64,000 nt of DNA from Bombiscardovia nodaiensis (GTDB lineage Bacteria; Actinomycetota; Actinomycetes; Actinomycetales; Bifidobacteriaceae). Each line of letters opens with the position of its first letter. The first letter of the stretch is position 1. Shown piece after piece: positions 48,290 through 58,132 of the stretch. The notes below the pieces were generated by a model. That model worked only from the letters and a program-made list of their open reading frames with translations, searched no databases and was not told the DNA's origin. The stretch lies in NCBI GenBank assembly GCA_033127725.1, contig AP026798.1, positions 1,302,001 to 1,366,000 of the forward strand. The letters are read 5' to 3'. Position numbers and translations under genes: made by a program.

Positions 48290-48350
48290 ATGAACCTCCC
48301 GCTATTGGCTACCACAACCACAGGCGCATCAATTGAGCGCCAGCAAACAA

Positions 48351-48974
48351 CTACCGACTAGTTTTGCTACTAGCGAAAACACTGTACAGATATTCGCCAC
48401 CGGAATACAGACACAAAATCAGAGCCAGAACAATAATGCCTTTGGTCACCAGCTCGTACCAGGACCCCAGGGAGCGCAAAGGCAGAAGCAACATAGCTAG
48501 CCCGATGCACTCAAACAGCGTCTTAAACTTGCCAGCCTGCGAGGCTGCAATAACCTTTCCGCCCGTGTCGATAACGAAGAAACGCATAAGCGTAATACCC
48601 AGCTCACGAATCACGAAGAGGATAGTGGCCCACCACCACAGCTCACCAAAGGACGAAGCGATGACCAGCGCCGAGCAGATGAGCAGCTTGTCGGCAATGG
48701 GGTCCATCAGCTTCCCCAGCTCCGTCACTTGATGGTATTTACGCGCCAAGTAACCGTCGAGCTTATCTGTGGAAGCAGCCACCATAAACAGAACCGCGGC
48801 CGCCCACCGCATACCCATGCTCCGCGCGCCCCAAGCGCCAGAACGCAGGTAGAAAACGATGAAAACCACAACAAGTATGATGCGAGCGTAGGTGACGAAA
48901 TTGGGCGGGCTATTCCAACCCTGCAACAGAGGATGCCGCCCCTGCTGCACCTGGGACTTCGAACCGTCCTGCAT
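48351..48974 (-). CDS. pgsA: CDP-diacylglycerol-glycerol-3-phosphate 3-phosphatidyltransferase
   Basis: This membrane enzyme makes phosphatidylglycerol phosphate. The 207-residue protein carries the complete CDP-alcohol phosphotransferase motif: D70, D73-G74, A77-R78, G87, D91 and D95, with exact spacing. Several hydrophobic segments surround it. GAGGAGATGAT precedes the ATG. It lies downstream of ftsK and upstream of pncC. Confidence 0.92.
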   Translation of the reverse strand: MQDGSKSQVQQGRHPLLQGWNSPPNFVTYARIILVVVFIVFYLRSGAWGARSMGMRWAAAVLFMVAASTDKLDGYLARKYHQVTELGKLMDPIADKLLICSALVIASSFGELWWWATILFVIRELGITLMRFFVIDTGGKVIAASQAGKFKTLFECIGLAMLLLPLRSLGSWYELVTKGIIVLALILCLYSGGEYLYSVFASSKTSR

Positions 48975-49116
48975 ATCATCTCCTCATATCGTATTTCTGG
49001 AACTTATCCTAGCTGCTTAGCAGCCGAAGGGTTAGTCATGGCGGTGCCGACGGCGAGTGAACCGGTCCTCCATCGCTTAAGTCGCGCAGAACCAGTCCCG
49101 CTCTCCGCCTGGAAAC

Positions 49117-51963
49117 TTACGAGATTGTCTGCGCTTGGTCCTGCTCGAGAGCAGGAGCTTCACCCTCCCCCATCGACGAAGTTTCTCCACGGATGAACGC
49201 TAAAGCCTCTTGTAGCTGCGCGGGCTGCACCAACACCTCACGCGCTTTAGACCCCTCAGAGGGGCCGACAATGGCGCGAGACTCCAGCAGATCCATCAGG
49301 CGGCCAGCACGAGCAAACCCAACCCTGAGCTTGCGCTGGAGCATAGATGTAGAGCCGAACTGCGTGGTAATCACCAGCTCAGCCGCCTGCAGGAGCTCGT
49401 CCATATCGTCGCCGATGTCCTCAGCAACTTCCTTTTTTTGCTCCTCCTGCTTGGCCATCTGCTCAATATCTTGCCGGTACTGGGGCTTGCGCTGGGTGCG
49501 CACAAAGTCCACAGCCTTACGGATCTCAGACTCCGAAACCCAGGCACCCTGCACGCGCGTGGGCTTAGCCTGACCCATGGGCAGGAAGAGAGCGTCTCCC
49601 TGGCCAATCAGCGTCTCAGCACCGGTCGCATCCAAAATCACGCGCGAATCGGTCGACGACGACGTAGCAAAAGCTAAACGCGAGGGAATATTGGCCTTAA
49701 TCAGGCCCGTCACCACGTCCACCGAAGGGCGCTGCGTGGCCAAAACCAGGTGGACACCGGCGGCGCGGGCCAGCTGCGTAATGCGCTGGATAGAACTCTC
49801 CACATCGTTCTTAGCAACCATCATCAGGTCGGCCATCTCGTCCACCACAACGAGCAGGTAGGGGTAGGGAGCCACCTTGCGCTGGGAGCCAGCGGGCGCG
49901 TGTACCTTGCCCGCCCGCACAGCTGCGTTGAAGTCCTTGACATGGCGGAAACCGAAGAACTGCAAGTCATCGTAGCGAGCATCCATCTCCTTGACCACCC
50001 ATTCCAGGGCCTGAGCCGCCTTCTTAGGGTCAGTGATGATAGGGGTGAGCAGGTGAGGAATGCCGGCGTAGGCCGAGAGCTCCACGCGCTTGGGGTCCAC
50101 CAGAATCAGCCGCACCTGCTCCGGGGTCGCCCGCATAATCACCGAAGTGAGCATGGAATTCACAAAGGAGGACTTACCTGAGCCCGTGGCACCGGCCACC
50201 AGCAAGTGAGGCATCTTCGTCAAATCGGCAGTGACATAGTGCCCTTCCACGTCCTTGCCAACGGCTGTGAGCATGGGGTTGTCGTCGCTCTGGGCCTGCG
50301 GGGAACGCAGCACGTCGCCCAGGTGGACGATTTCGCGGTCCACATTGGGAATTTCGATACCGATGGCGGACTTGCCAGGAATGGGTGAGAGAATGCGCAC
50401 GTCTGAAGAGGCCACGGCGTAGGCGATATTGCGCTGGAGGTTGGTGACTTTCTCCACTTTGACTCCCGGGCCCAGTTCAACCTCATACTGGGTGACAGAA
50501 GGGCCGCGCAGGAAGCCCACCACTTTCGCGTCCACGTCGAACTGGTGGAAGGTGGATTGGAGGGCTTGAATGACGTTGTCATTGGCCTGAGTCTTGGCCG
50601 CATGAGGCTTGCCTCGCACCAGCAAATCGGCAGAGGGCAAAACGTATGGCGACAAGTTCTGAGCGGCCTGAGGGTCGTCAGTACTGCCAGCCTGACCGGT
50701 CTGATCGGCTTGAGGAGCGTGGTCACCTGGCTCTTGGGCTGGCCCTTCTTGCTCTGCCTGACTAGCGCTTTCGAGCTGCTGGGCTGCCGCAGCCGCAGCC
50801 GCCCATGGGTCTTGAGCTCCCACACCAGAGAGTTCCGCCGGACTCACCTGCGCCTGCACCGGGGTAGCTGATTGGCTAGCAGCTGTTGCCGGAATCTGCT
50901 CGGTGGGCGCACTGACGGCTGCCCCGGAGCTGGCAGCATCCACTGCAGTTGTATCAACAAACGCTGGCTCGTGATAGACACGCTCATTCCCTGAGTCTGC
51001 TGGGTCTAATGCATCCTCATCGTCAGCGTGAATGCGCGCAGCCCGGTCAAAGGGATCATCCGCCTCGTAATGGTCGAGCTTGGCGTCGTCCTCCCCTTTT
51101 CGGCGGCGGTGGAAGAGCTTATGGAACCAGCTGGTCTTAGCGGGTGCAGCCAGCGTATCCTGCTCCTCTTGGTCATCTTCGTGCGTGGGAACGCCAGGAG
51201 CCAGAGCTAGGGTGTCGTCGCCCACTCTCACTTCGTTGGGGAAGAGCTCACTCTCCGTCTGGCCAGGCTCAGGCTGGGCCGGCTGGCGCTTCCTATCCAC
51301 GGAACGAGTAATAGGGCTGATGAGCGTGTCAATATGCACCTGGAAGATCAGCAGAAGGGCAAATAGGGCTATCAGAGCAAAAATAATCGTGGCAAAAACC
51401 CGCGAAAGCCCCCAAGCTAGCGGTGAGCCGAGCGCGAAGCCGAGTAGGCCGCCAGAGCCCTGAATGGCCCGCAAATCAAAGCGACGAATGCTGCCAATCA
51501 TCACAATGTCGAGCACTGAGCACACCGACCAGAGCAGCAAGCACAGGCCTCCAAGGCTGTGTCCGTTGCCCGAGTCCTTACCTGAGTATGCAATCAGCCG
51601 CCAAAAGGCCCAGATCAGGACCAGCGGCAGGATGACCGACGGCAGGCCCAGAGCCGAAGAAGCCAGCCAGTGCAAGCCTTTGCCCAGCGGCCCCTGCACA
51701 CGGAACCACTCAGAAGCACAGAAGAGAATAGCACAAATCAGGAGCAGAAAGCACAGGCCGTCCTTGCTGTAGGCCGGATCGTAGCGCTCGCTGCCAGTCA
51801 AGGCACGCACGCCCTTGCCCAAGGCCCGTGGCAGCCATAGTAAGGCCTTGTGCCAGCTGGTCTCTTGGGGCTCCACTGCCTGCGCAGAGGAGGCTCGCTG
51901 AGCTGACCGCGATCGCGGGCGGTTCTGTTTTTTGCTCTTATCTGAGGCTGTCATACGTGTCAT
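49117..51963 (-). CDS. ftsK: DNA translocase FtsK/SpoIIIE
   Basis: FtsK pumps chromosome termini through the closing septum. The 948-residue protein has four or so N-terminal membrane segments (about 60-215), a long acidic then Ala/Gln-rich linker (about 235-460), the motor with Walker [10 protein letters not shown] near 590 and [11 protein letters not shown] (Walker B), and the C-terminal gamma winged helix ([29 protein letters not shown]). No Shine-Dalgarno precedes ATG 51963; TAATCT lies 9 nt upstream (51978-51973). ATG 51954 is an alternative start. Confidence 0.94.
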   Translation of the reverse strand: MTRMTASDKSKKQNRPRSRSAQRASSAQAVEPQETSWHKALLWLPRALGKGVRALTGSERYDPAYSKDGLCFLLLICAILFCASEWFRVQGPLGKGLHWLASSALGLPSVILPLVLIWAFWRLIAYSGKDSGNGHSLGGLCLLLWSVCSVLDIVMIGSIRRFDLRAIQGSGGLLGFALGSPLAWGLSRVFATIIFALIALFALLLIFQVHIDTLISPITRSVDRKRQPAQPEPGQTESELFPNEVRVGDDTLALAPGVPTHEDDQEEQDTLAAPAKTSWFHKLFHRRRKGEDDAKLDHYEADDPFDRAARIHADDEDALDPADSGNERVYHEPAFVDTTAVDAASSGAAVSAPTEQIPATAASQSATPVQAQVSPAELSGVGAQDPWAAAAAAAQQLESASQAEQEGPAQEPGDHAPQADQTGQAGSTDDPQAAQNLSPYVLPSADLLVRGKPHAAKTQANDNVIQALQSTFHQFDVDAKVVGFLRGPSVTQYEVELGPGVKVEKVTNLQRNIAYAVASSDVRILSPIPGKSAIGIEIPNVDREIVHLGDVLRSPQAQSDDNPMLTAVGKDVEGHYVTADLTKMPHLLVAGATGSGKSSFVNSMLTSVIMRATPEQVRLILVDPKRVELSAYAGIPHLLTPIITDPKKAAQALEWVVKEMDARYDDLQFFGFRHVKDFNAAVRAGKVHAPAGSQRKVAPYPYLLVVVDEMADLMMVAKNDVESSIQRITQLARAAGVHLVLATQRPSVDVVTGLIKANIPSRLAFATSSSTDSRVILDATGAETLIGQGDALFLPMGQAKPTRVQGAWVSESEIRKAVDFVRTQRKPQYRQDIEQMAKQEEQKKEVAEDIGDDMDELLQAAELVITTQFGSTSMLQRKLRVGFARAGRLMDLLESRAIVGPSEGSKAREVLVQPAQLQEALAFIRGETSSMGEGEAPALEQDQAQTIS

Positions 51964-52087
51964 AGCCCATCCAGATTAGCGGACAAGCAGAGGCGACAAG
52001 CCCTATTACAGTGAGCTTGCACAAAGTATTCTTAAAGCCCAGACAAAGGCGGTCTGAAGCAGTGGGGCGCGGAACGCCTGTTTACAG

Positions 52088-52597
52088 CTAAGCCTGCGGA
52101 AGCTGAATGTGGCGCAATCCTCCCTCTTGTCCACGAGCCAGACTGCGAATGGCGCTAATCACACCCTCCCCACGGTCCAGCACCTCCTGGGCCATCTCAA
52201 CATCATTGCGACCAATAGCCTGCCAGTACTGTGTTTTCACCTCCACATACTGCCGTCTGAGCTCTAGCTCTTTCATCTCCTGCTCCAACTTGCAAGCCTG
52301 CTGAGCCAGTAGCTCCACCTGGTGACTGGCCGCCTGCGGGCCACCCTGCCGATGCTCTATATACTCGCGCATCTGATTCAAAGACATGCCAGTAGTGTTG
52401 ATGCAGGCAATGGCGAGCAAGGTATCCACATCGGCATCGCTGTAACGGCGGTGGCCACTCGAGGGGTCACGCGAAATAGGACCGATAATGCCGATAGATT
52501 CGTAATAGCGAAGGGTTGATTCAGGCAGGCCCGAGAGCAGAGAAGCTTCGCGGATAGGATGCCAGCTGGTACGCACGGCCGTAGTTGCAAAAGTCAT
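52088..52597 (-). CDS. MerR family transcriptional regulator
   Basis: This 169-residue protein has the MerR winged helix at about 14-85 (PIREASLLSGLPESTLRYYESIGII and GHRRYSDADVDTLL), then a coiled-coil helix and a C-terminal tail with no cysteine-rich metal site. The ligand is unknown. ATG 52597 has no Shine-Dalgarno. A -10 TACACT ends 7 nt upstream, which predicts a leaderless mRNA. The promoter spacer contains an 18-bp dyad, so autoregulation is likely. It follows miaA on the same strand. Confidence 0.88.
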   Translation of the reverse strand: MTFATTAVRTSWHPIREASLLSGLPESTLRYYESIGIIGPISRDPSSGHRRYSDADVDTLLAIACINTTGMSLNQMREYIEHRQGGPQAASHQVELLAQQACKLEQEMKELELRRQYVEVKTQYWQAIGRNDVEMAQEVLDRGEGVISAIRSLARGQEGGLRHIQLPQA

Positions 52598-52604
52598 ACA
52601 GCCC

Positions 52605-52634
52605 AGTGTAGAAACTTCAAGTACTTACAGTCAA
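52605..52634 (-). promoter_or_regulatory. MerR-type promoter and operator of the merR gene
   Basis: On the minus strand TTGACT (52634-52629) is the -35 and TACACT (52610-52605) the -10, separated by 18 nt. The dyad ACT-N2-AAGTACTT-N2-AGT (52614-52631) fills the spacer and matches its own complement at 14 of 18 positions. MerR proteins act by binding such long-spacer promoters, so this is probably the regulator's own site. Confidence 0.7.
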
Positions 52635-52658
52635 CTGGGCAGGCAAAAAACTGTGAGC

Positions 52659-53687
52659 TCAATCCTGGCCTTGGACTGCACCCAAGTGGTGGCGGGTTGG
52701 CTCGACCGGTTCGCTCCGATCGGCCGCGTCGACAACTCCCTGGTCGGCTGCATCCACCAGAGCAAGCGCCTGGTCAGTCAAATCTGGAGCCAGCGCGTCG
52801 AGCCAGTGTATGCGAGGATCTCGGCCAAACCAACCCATCTGCTTGCGGGCCAGGCGACGGGTCTTCTGGGCAATCGCCGCAAAAGCCTGCTCCTGACTGA
52901 CCTGGCCGTCCAGGTAATCGGCAACCTGCTGGTAGCCCAAGGCGCGAGCGGCTGTAGGCCCCAGTCTGGGCCTCATGCTCACCACTTCCTGGACCAGGCC
53001 CTGCTGGCGCATGTGCTCGGTGCGCAGATCCACCCGGCGGTCCAACTCCTCCCGGCTCAGGTCAAGACCAATCTGCAAGGATGGTATGAGATAGGTGTAT
53101 TGCGGCAGACTGGCCGAATACGGCTGTCCGGTGATGGCAATCACTTCCAGGGCACGTATGGTCCGACGGGCATTTTTGGGGTCCATCCTAGCCGCAGCTT
53201 CCGGGTCTTTGGCCTGCAGCTCCCGGTAGAGTAACCCCGGCCCCTCGTTGAGAGCGCGCTCCTCTAGGCGCTGGCGAAGAGCTGGGTCAGTCCCCGGGAA
53301 GCGAATATCGTCAATCGCCGCACGGGCGTACAGGCCTGAACCTCCCACGAGAATAGGCCGTATGCCTTGCGCATACAGGGTTTCGATGCACTCCCGGGCC
53401 AAGCGTTGAAAGCGGGCCACACTCATGGTCTCCTCGGGTTCAATGCAGTCGATCAAGTGGTGGGGCACGGCTGCCCGCTCTTGAGCAGAGGGCTTCGCAG
53501 TCCCAATGTCGAGCCCCCGGTACATCTGGTAGGCATCGGCGTTCACAATTTGCGCTGGCTGGCCGCGCTCAGCTAAGGCAAGGGCGAGTCCTATGCCCAA
53601 GGCAGTCTTGCCGGAAGCCGTGGGTCCCACTATCGAAATCAGCCGGGCTGCCTGAGCCGCCTGCAGGGTTTCAGCCTTGAAGTGCAT
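52659..53687 (-). CDS. miaA: tRNA dimethylallyltransferase
   Basis: MiaA adds a dimethylallyl group to A37 of tRNAs reading codons that start with U. The 342-residue protein has the P-loop GPTASGKT at 21-28, [16 protein letters not shown], the catalytic region PHHLID and [21 protein letters not shown] precedes the ATG, which lies inside the 3' end of miaB: the genes overlap by 17 nt. MiaB uses the MiaA product as substrate, so the pair act in sequence. Confidence 0.95.
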   Translation of the reverse strand: MHFKAETLQAAQAARLISIVGPTASGKTALGIGLALALAERGQPAQIVNADAYQMYRGLDIGTAKPSAQERAAVPHHLIDCIEPEETMSVARFQRLARECIETLYAQGIRPILVGGSGLYARAAIDDIRFPGTDPALRQRLEERALNEGPGLLYRELQAKDPEAAARMDPKNARRTIRALEVIAITGQPYSASLPQYTYLIPSLQIGLDLSREELDRRVDLRTEHMRQQGLVQEVVSMRPRLGPTAARALGYQQVADYLDGQVSQEQAFAAIAQKTRRLARKQMGWFGRDPRIHWLDALAPDLTDQALALVDAADQGVVDAADRSEPVEPTRHHLGAVQGQD

Positions 53688-55116
53688 AGACCTCTCCCGC
53701 TTGCAGGTTCGGGTCGGCAGTCAGATAGTGCTTGCCCGCACCGGTGACCGTGCAGGTGACCAACTCTCCAATTGCGGGTTGCCGCTGGCCCTGGGGCACA
53801 CCTACATGGACCAGCAGACCCCCGCGCTCGCGGCCTGTCACCCGGTGGGTGTCGCCGTCATGGCGCCCGGGCTGGTTGGCAATCATCACCTCCACCTGGC
53901 GACCTACAAATGCGTCGAGCTCCTCTTGTGTAATCGCTTCCTGTACAGCCAGCAGACGTTCGAATCGATCCTGAACCACCGCTTTGTCGACCTGTTCCAT
54001 AGCGGCAGCTGGAGTACCTGGTCTGGGCGAGTATTCAAAAATGAAAGCAGAGCTGAAGCGGGCCTGTCGCACCAGGTCGAGGGTCTCCTGAAAGTCTTCC
54101 TCACTCTCGCCGGGGAAGCCCACGATAATGTCAGTAGTGATTTGAGCGTCAGGCATAGCCTGCCGCACCTTGTTCAATACGGAGAGGAAACGAGCCTTCC
54201 GATAGGAGCGACGCATGGCGCGCAAAATGCGGTCCGAGCCAGATTGCAGGGGCATGTGCAGCTGGTGCATGACATTGGGGGTTTGAGCCATCGCCGCAAT
54301 CACCTCGTCGGTAAAGGCAGCCGGGTGGGGCGAGGTGAAGCGCACCCGTTCCAGACCCTCCACTTGCCCGCAGGCCCGCAGGAGCTTAGGAAAGGCATAG
54401 CGGTCACCCATGGAGTAACCGTAGGAGTTGACGTTCTGTCCCAGGAGGGTCACCTCTTTAGCGCCCCCAGCTACGCAGGCGCGGATTTCATTCAGAACAT
54501 CAGCTAAAGGTCGGTCCCGTTCACGCCCGCGCACGGCCGGCACAATGCAGAAGGTGCAGGTGTTGTTACACCCCACCGAGATGGAGACCCAGGAGGAAGT
54601 GCGCGAAGCTCGAACAGCTGGCAGCGCCGAAGGAAATGTCTCCAGCTGATCGCTAATTGCTACCTGCGAGCGCCCCCGCTCCCGAGCCTCTTCCAAGAGT
54701 TCAGGCAGCCTGCCAATGTTTTTGGTCCCAAAGACGGCATCGACCCAGGGAGCCTTGCGGGTAATGCGCTCCCTGTCTTTTTGCGCCATACATCCGCCCA
54801 CAGCAATCTGCGCCTGCGGGTTGAGCCGCTTGACTCGCGCCCACTTGCCAATCGTGCCGTACATGCGTTTACTGGCGTTCTCACGAACAGCGCAGGTGTT
54901 GAGCACCATCAGGTCCACATCTGCTGCCTGGGCTTGCTCCTGGGAGGCGGGCCGGTAGCCATTCGCTTCCAAAACGCCGGCAATACGCTCCGAGTCGTGC
55001 ACATTCATCTGACAGCCCAATGTGTGTATATAGTAGAGACCTTTGCCCCGGTCCTGCCCTGTTCCGGCGCCAAAACCCATCTGCCGTTCAGCTTGCGTCA
55101 TCATGCCTTCGTCCAT
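53671..55116 (-). CDS. miaB: tRNA-2-methylthio-N6-dimethylallyladenosine synthase
   Basis: MiaB is a radical-SAM methylthiotransferase that modifies the MiaA product at A37. The 481-residue protein has the N-terminal UPF0004 domain with cysteines in [15 protein letters not shown] and VGGCMAQ, the radical-SAM CxxxCxxC in [12 protein letters not shown], and a C-terminal TRAM domain. No clear Shine-Dalgarno precedes ATG 55116; TAGAAT at 55130-55125 is 8 nt upstream, suggesting a leaderless start. Later in-frame ATGs at 55104 and 55101 are alternatives. Confidence 0.95.
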   Translation of the reverse strand: MDEGMMTQAERQMGFGAGTGQDRGKGLYYIHTLGCQMNVHDSERIAGVLEANGYRPASQEQAQAADVDLMVLNTCAVRENASKRMYGTIGKWARVKRLNPQAQIAVGGCMAQKDRERITRKAPWVDAVFGTKNIGRLPELLEEARERGRSQVAISDQLETFPSALPAVRASRTSSWVSISVGCNNTCTFCIVPAVRGRERDRPLADVLNEIRACVAGGAKEVTLLGQNVNSYGYSMGDRYAFPKLLRACGQVEGLERVRFTSPHPAAFTDEVIAAMAQTPNVMHQLHMPLQSGSDRILRAMRRSYRKARFLSVLNKVRQAMPDAQITTDIIVGFPGESEEDFQETLDLVRQARFSSAFIFEYSPRPGTPAAAMEQVDKAVVQDRFERLLAVQEAITQEELDAFVGRQVEVMIANQPGRHDGDTHRVTGRERGGLLVHVGVPQGQRQPAIGELVTCTVTGAGKHYLTADPNLQAGEVYALQG

Positions 55117-55249
55117 ATTTCACGATTCTACCGGCCCTCCCCTACCCTGGTTCGGACCCTGCTTTTAGACAGGGGCCAGTGCATAATGGTGTAAGCCAAA
55201 GCAGCCACCGAACCGGCGGCGGAAGGCAAACCAAACTTGGGAGGCGAAT

Positions 55250-56032
55250 GTGATACTTGAACGCGGTAGCGCGATCAACACATCCGAATTACGACAACGG
55301 TTGAGCAAACTTGACGAAGAACACAAGGCTCAGCTCTCGGCTGACGACATTGTGGAGTTCGTCGATCTCATGCAAGTGTACGAAGGTGCCATGTGCGAGA
55401 TTTCAACCAAACTTGAAGTGCTGGACTCCGAGTTCCAGGTACAGTTCTCCCACAATCCCATCCACCACATGGAGCGCAGGCTCAAATCGCCTAATTCGCT
55501 CATCGGCAAGATCGAGCGCAGGGAGCTCCCCATCTCGGTGGACTCGGTACGAGACCATATTTTCGACGTGGCCGGCGTGCGCGTGATCTGCAACTACCGC
55601 GATGACGTCTACTCTGTCTCCCGGTACTTGTCTGACCAGTCAGACATTCAGGTGCTGAGGGTGAAAGACTATATTCGCAACCCCAAGCAGAACGGCTACC
55701 GGAGTCTGCATATTATCTACGCTGTGCCAGTTTTCCTAACTTCGGGCCCGCATTACACGCCCGTAGAAGTACAGTTCCGCACGATCGCCATGGACTATTG
55801 GGCCAGCCTGGAACACCAGCTGCGCTACAAGTCTGACCTGCCGGATGCCCGCCTGGCCGAGCATTCGCAAACCCTGCTGGACTGCGCCCGCTCCCTGCAA
55901 AATATCGAGGTCCAGATGCAGTCCATCCACCGCGACATCTCGGGTTCCCCCCAGGAGCAAGAGTCCGACGACGAGCGCCTGGAGCATTTGCGCTCGGCTG
56001 GCCAGGAGAAAAGCAACTACCCTGCCAACTAG
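55250..56032 (+). CDS. Small alarmone synthetase (GTP pyrophosphokinase family)
   Basis: This 260-residue protein is a RelQ/YjbM-type (p)ppGpp synthetase without hydrolase or regulatory domains. Conserved parts are SVRDHIFDVAGVRVICNY, KDYIRNPKQNGYRSLHIIY and VEVQFRTIAMDYWASLEHQLRYK. The C-terminal helix is followed by a short polar tail. The start is GTG 55250 with GGGAGG upstream. A full-length RelA is encoded at 15660-18014, so the cell has both enzyme types. Confidence 0.93.
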   Translation: MILERGSAINTSELRQRLSKLDEEHKAQLSADDIVEFVDLMQVYEGAMCEISTKLEVLDSEFQVQFSHNPIHHMERRLKSPNSLIGKIERRELPISVDSVRDHIFDVAGVRVICNYRDDVYSVSRYLSDQSDIQVLRVKDYIRNPKQNGYRSLHIIYAVPVFLTSGPHYTPVEVQFRTIAMDYWASLEHQLRYKSDLPDARLAEHSQTLLDCARSLQNIEVQMQSIHRDISGSPQEQESDDERLEHLRSAGQEKSNYPAN

Positions 56033-56064
56033 CCAGTGCACTCCGCAGTTGTGACATATTAAGA

Positions 56065-56106
56065 AGCGGGTGGTTGCCTCCTTGGTCTAGGAGACAACCA
56101 CCCGCT
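56065..56106. terminator. Bidirectional terminator between the alarmone synthetase and aldo/keto reductase genes
   Basis: AGCGGGTGGTTG (56065-56076) pairs perfectly with 56095-56106, and five further pairs (56078-56082 with 56089-56093) extend the stem after one mismatch. It lies between two converging genes. Confidence 0.9.
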
Positions 56107-56145
56107 CGATATAAGGCCAATCCCGCACCAGCCCTAGTTCAACCC

Positions 56146-56985
56146 CTAGAAGGTGATATGGTCTGGGTCGGAGCCCACACGCTTGCCCGTATTCAGGGCG
56201 GCAATCGCCTGCATATCTTCAGGGCTGAGCTCAAAATCGAACACGTCGAAATTCTGCTCAATGCGCTCCTGGTGGGTTGACTTCGGAATCACAATCACGC
56301 CGCGCTGCAAGTGCCAGCGAATGACCACCTGGGCCGGTGACTTACCGTACTTGCTCCCAATGGCCTCCAGCTGGGGATTGCTCAGCAGGTGGGTGCCGGT
56401 GCCGCCCAAGGGGCTCCATGCCTCCACATCGACCCGCAAGTCCCGGTGGCAGTAGTCAATGAGCTCCTGGTTACTGAAGATTGGCGAAGACTCTACCTGG
56501 TCCACCGCCGGTTTCAGGGAGCTAATAGAGTGCAGCTCCTCCATGTGGTGCTGCTCGAAGTTGCACACACCAATCGCCCGCACCCGCCGCTGGCTATAGA
56601 GCTCCTCCATGTCTTCCCAGGCTTTCTGCCAGCCGTCGACCGGCCAGTGGATCAGGTAGAGGTCAATGTAGTCGGTGCCCAGCCGGTCCAAGCTCTCCTC
56701 GAAAGCCTGCTTGGTGCGGCCCTGGCGCACGTCATCGTTCCACAGCTTAGTGGTGATGAACACCTCGCGCCGCTTGAGCCCGGATTCACGCACCCCCTGC
56801 CCTACGGAGGCCTCATTGTGGTAGGCCATAGCCGTGTCTATGTGGCGGTATCCAGCTTGCAGGGCCCACCTGACCGCGTTCACCGTCTCCTCACCGTCCT
56901 GGGTTTGAAAGACGCCCAGACCCAACTGCGGGATAGACACCCCGTTGTTGAGTTTGATCATCGGCTGCCGCTCGCTCGCCTCCAT
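56146..56985 (-). CDS. Aldo/keto reductase
   Basis: This 279-residue NAD(P)H-dependent oxidoreductase has the full AKR tetrad: D and Y in HIDTAMAYHNE, K in ITTKLWN and H in YLIHWPVDG. IPKSTHQERIEQNFDVFDFEL binds the cofactor. It resembles AKR5-type 2,5-diketo-D-gluconate reductase-like enzymes; the natural substrate is unknown. ATG 56985 has AAAGGAG upstream; an ATG at 57033 adds 16 residues. Confidence 0.92.
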   Translation of the reverse strand: MEASERQPMIKLNNGVSIPQLGLGVFQTQDGEETVNAVRWALQAGYRHIDTAMAYHNEASVGQGVRESGLKRREVFITTKLWNDDVRQGRTKQAFEESLDRLGTDYIDLYLIHWPVDGWQKAWEDMEELYSQRRVRAIGVCNFEQHHMEELHSISSLKPAVDQVESSPIFSNQELIDYCHRDLRVDVEAWSPLGGTGTHLLSNPQLEAIGSKYGKSPAQVVIRWHLQRGVIVIPKSTHQERIEQNFDVFDFELSPEDMQAIAALNTGKRVGSDPDHITF

Positions 56986-57190
56986 AGCTTCACTCTCCTT
57001 TGCTCTACCTTCATATAGCTGTGATTGATACACCTACTTCCTATCGTAGGCCATAGCCGCCCGGTACGCCAGGATTGATTCGTGCGTTCGCTCTCAAAAT
57101 TATCAGCACAATCTCAGGTTAAACGACTAGACTGGAGTTCAGTACCAATGAGGCGGACACACACGGGTGTCTGCCGGTAAGGAGGAGCTC

Positions 57191-58042
57191 ATGACATTCG
57201 GTCGCCAGCCCCAAAATAATGGGTATCAACAGCCATACGCGCAGCAAGGCAATCAGCCGCTCTACCAGGGGCAGGACCCCTACGCGCCAAACGGGCAACC
57301 CTACGCCAACCAGTACGTTCGCCAGAGCGATGGCACAGCCGCTATTCGCACCCAGCCCGCGTACTCCTACGAGCACGCCGAACACATTTCCATGACCCGC
57401 GCCTACGGAGAAATGGCCCTGGGCTTGCTGGTCACGGCTGCCGTGGCCTATTTGACTTTCGCTTCAGGCTTATTGTTCACCTTCGTTCAGGCCACCGGCA
57501 CCTTGGGCTGGGTTGGCTTGTGCGTAGCTCAAGTCGCCTTCGCCATGGTGCTCTCGGTGCGCGTCATGCAGATGAAAACGTCCACCGGCCGTGTCCTCTT
57601 CTACGCCTACGCCGCTTTGATGGGTCTGACCCTGAGCTCGCTCTTTGCCACATATTCCATGACCACCCTGTTCGTGACCCTGCTGACCTGTGCGGGCTTC
57701 TTCTTCGCGCTCACTATGCTGGGGCTCACCACCCGCAAGAACATGCTGGGCTGGGGGTCGGTGCTCTTTGCCGGTTTGCTTGCCTTGATTGTGGTCCAAA
57801 TCGTCCTCATGTTTCTAGCGCCTTCAAACACGGCTATGAAAATTATCGCTGCCTTGGGCATTGCGCTCTTTGCAGGGCTAACCATGCACGACGCTCAGCA
57901 GACACGCGCAATTTTCGCCGCATACGAGAATCAGGGTGCCGAAGTCGTCGAGCGGGTCTCCATCTTGTGCGCCCTCAACTTGTATCTTGACTTTGTCAAC
58001 CTCTTCCTCTACATCTTGCAGATCTTTGGCTCGCGCAATTAG
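57191..58042 (+). CDS. Bax inhibitor-1/YccA family membrane protein
   Basis: This 283-residue inner-membrane protein has a Gln/Pro/Tyr/Asn-rich cytoplasmic N-terminus (about 1-60) and about seven hydrophobic segments of the BI-1/TMBIM type, ending near residue 280 with LYLDFVNLFLYILQIFG. The family includes proton-sensitive calcium leak channels; the role here is unknown. The ATG at 57191 has AAGGAGGAG upstream; a GTG-type start at 57167 would overlap that site. Confidence 0.9.
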   Translation: MTFGRQPQNNGYQQPYAQQGNQPLYQGQDPYAPNGQPYANQYVRQSDGTAAIRTQPAYSYEHAEHISMTRAYGEMALGLLVTAAVAYLTFASGLLFTFVQATGTLGWVGLCVAQVAFAMVLSVRVMQMKTSTGRVLFYAYAALMGLTLSSLFATYSMTTLFVTLLTCAGFFFALTMLGLTTRKNMLGWGSVLFAGLLALIVVQIVLMFLAPSNTAMKIIAALGIALFAGLTMHDAQQTRAIFAAYENQGAEVVERVSILCALNLYLDFVNLFLYILQIFGSRN

Positions 58043-58079
58043 CCACTGATACTCGTGCGCGACAGCCGCGCATACCACT

Positions 58080-58118
58080 GATGCCCGGTAGATGGACTAG
58101 TTCCACCTACCGGGCATC
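58080..58118. terminator. Bidirectional terminator after the BI-1 gene
   Basis: GATGCCCGGTAG (58080-58091) pairs perfectly with 58107-58118. After one mismatch three further pairs close a 7-nt loop. It separates the converging BI-1 and P-type ATPase genes. Confidence 0.92.
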
Positions 58119-58132
58119 TTGCTTTGGACCGA

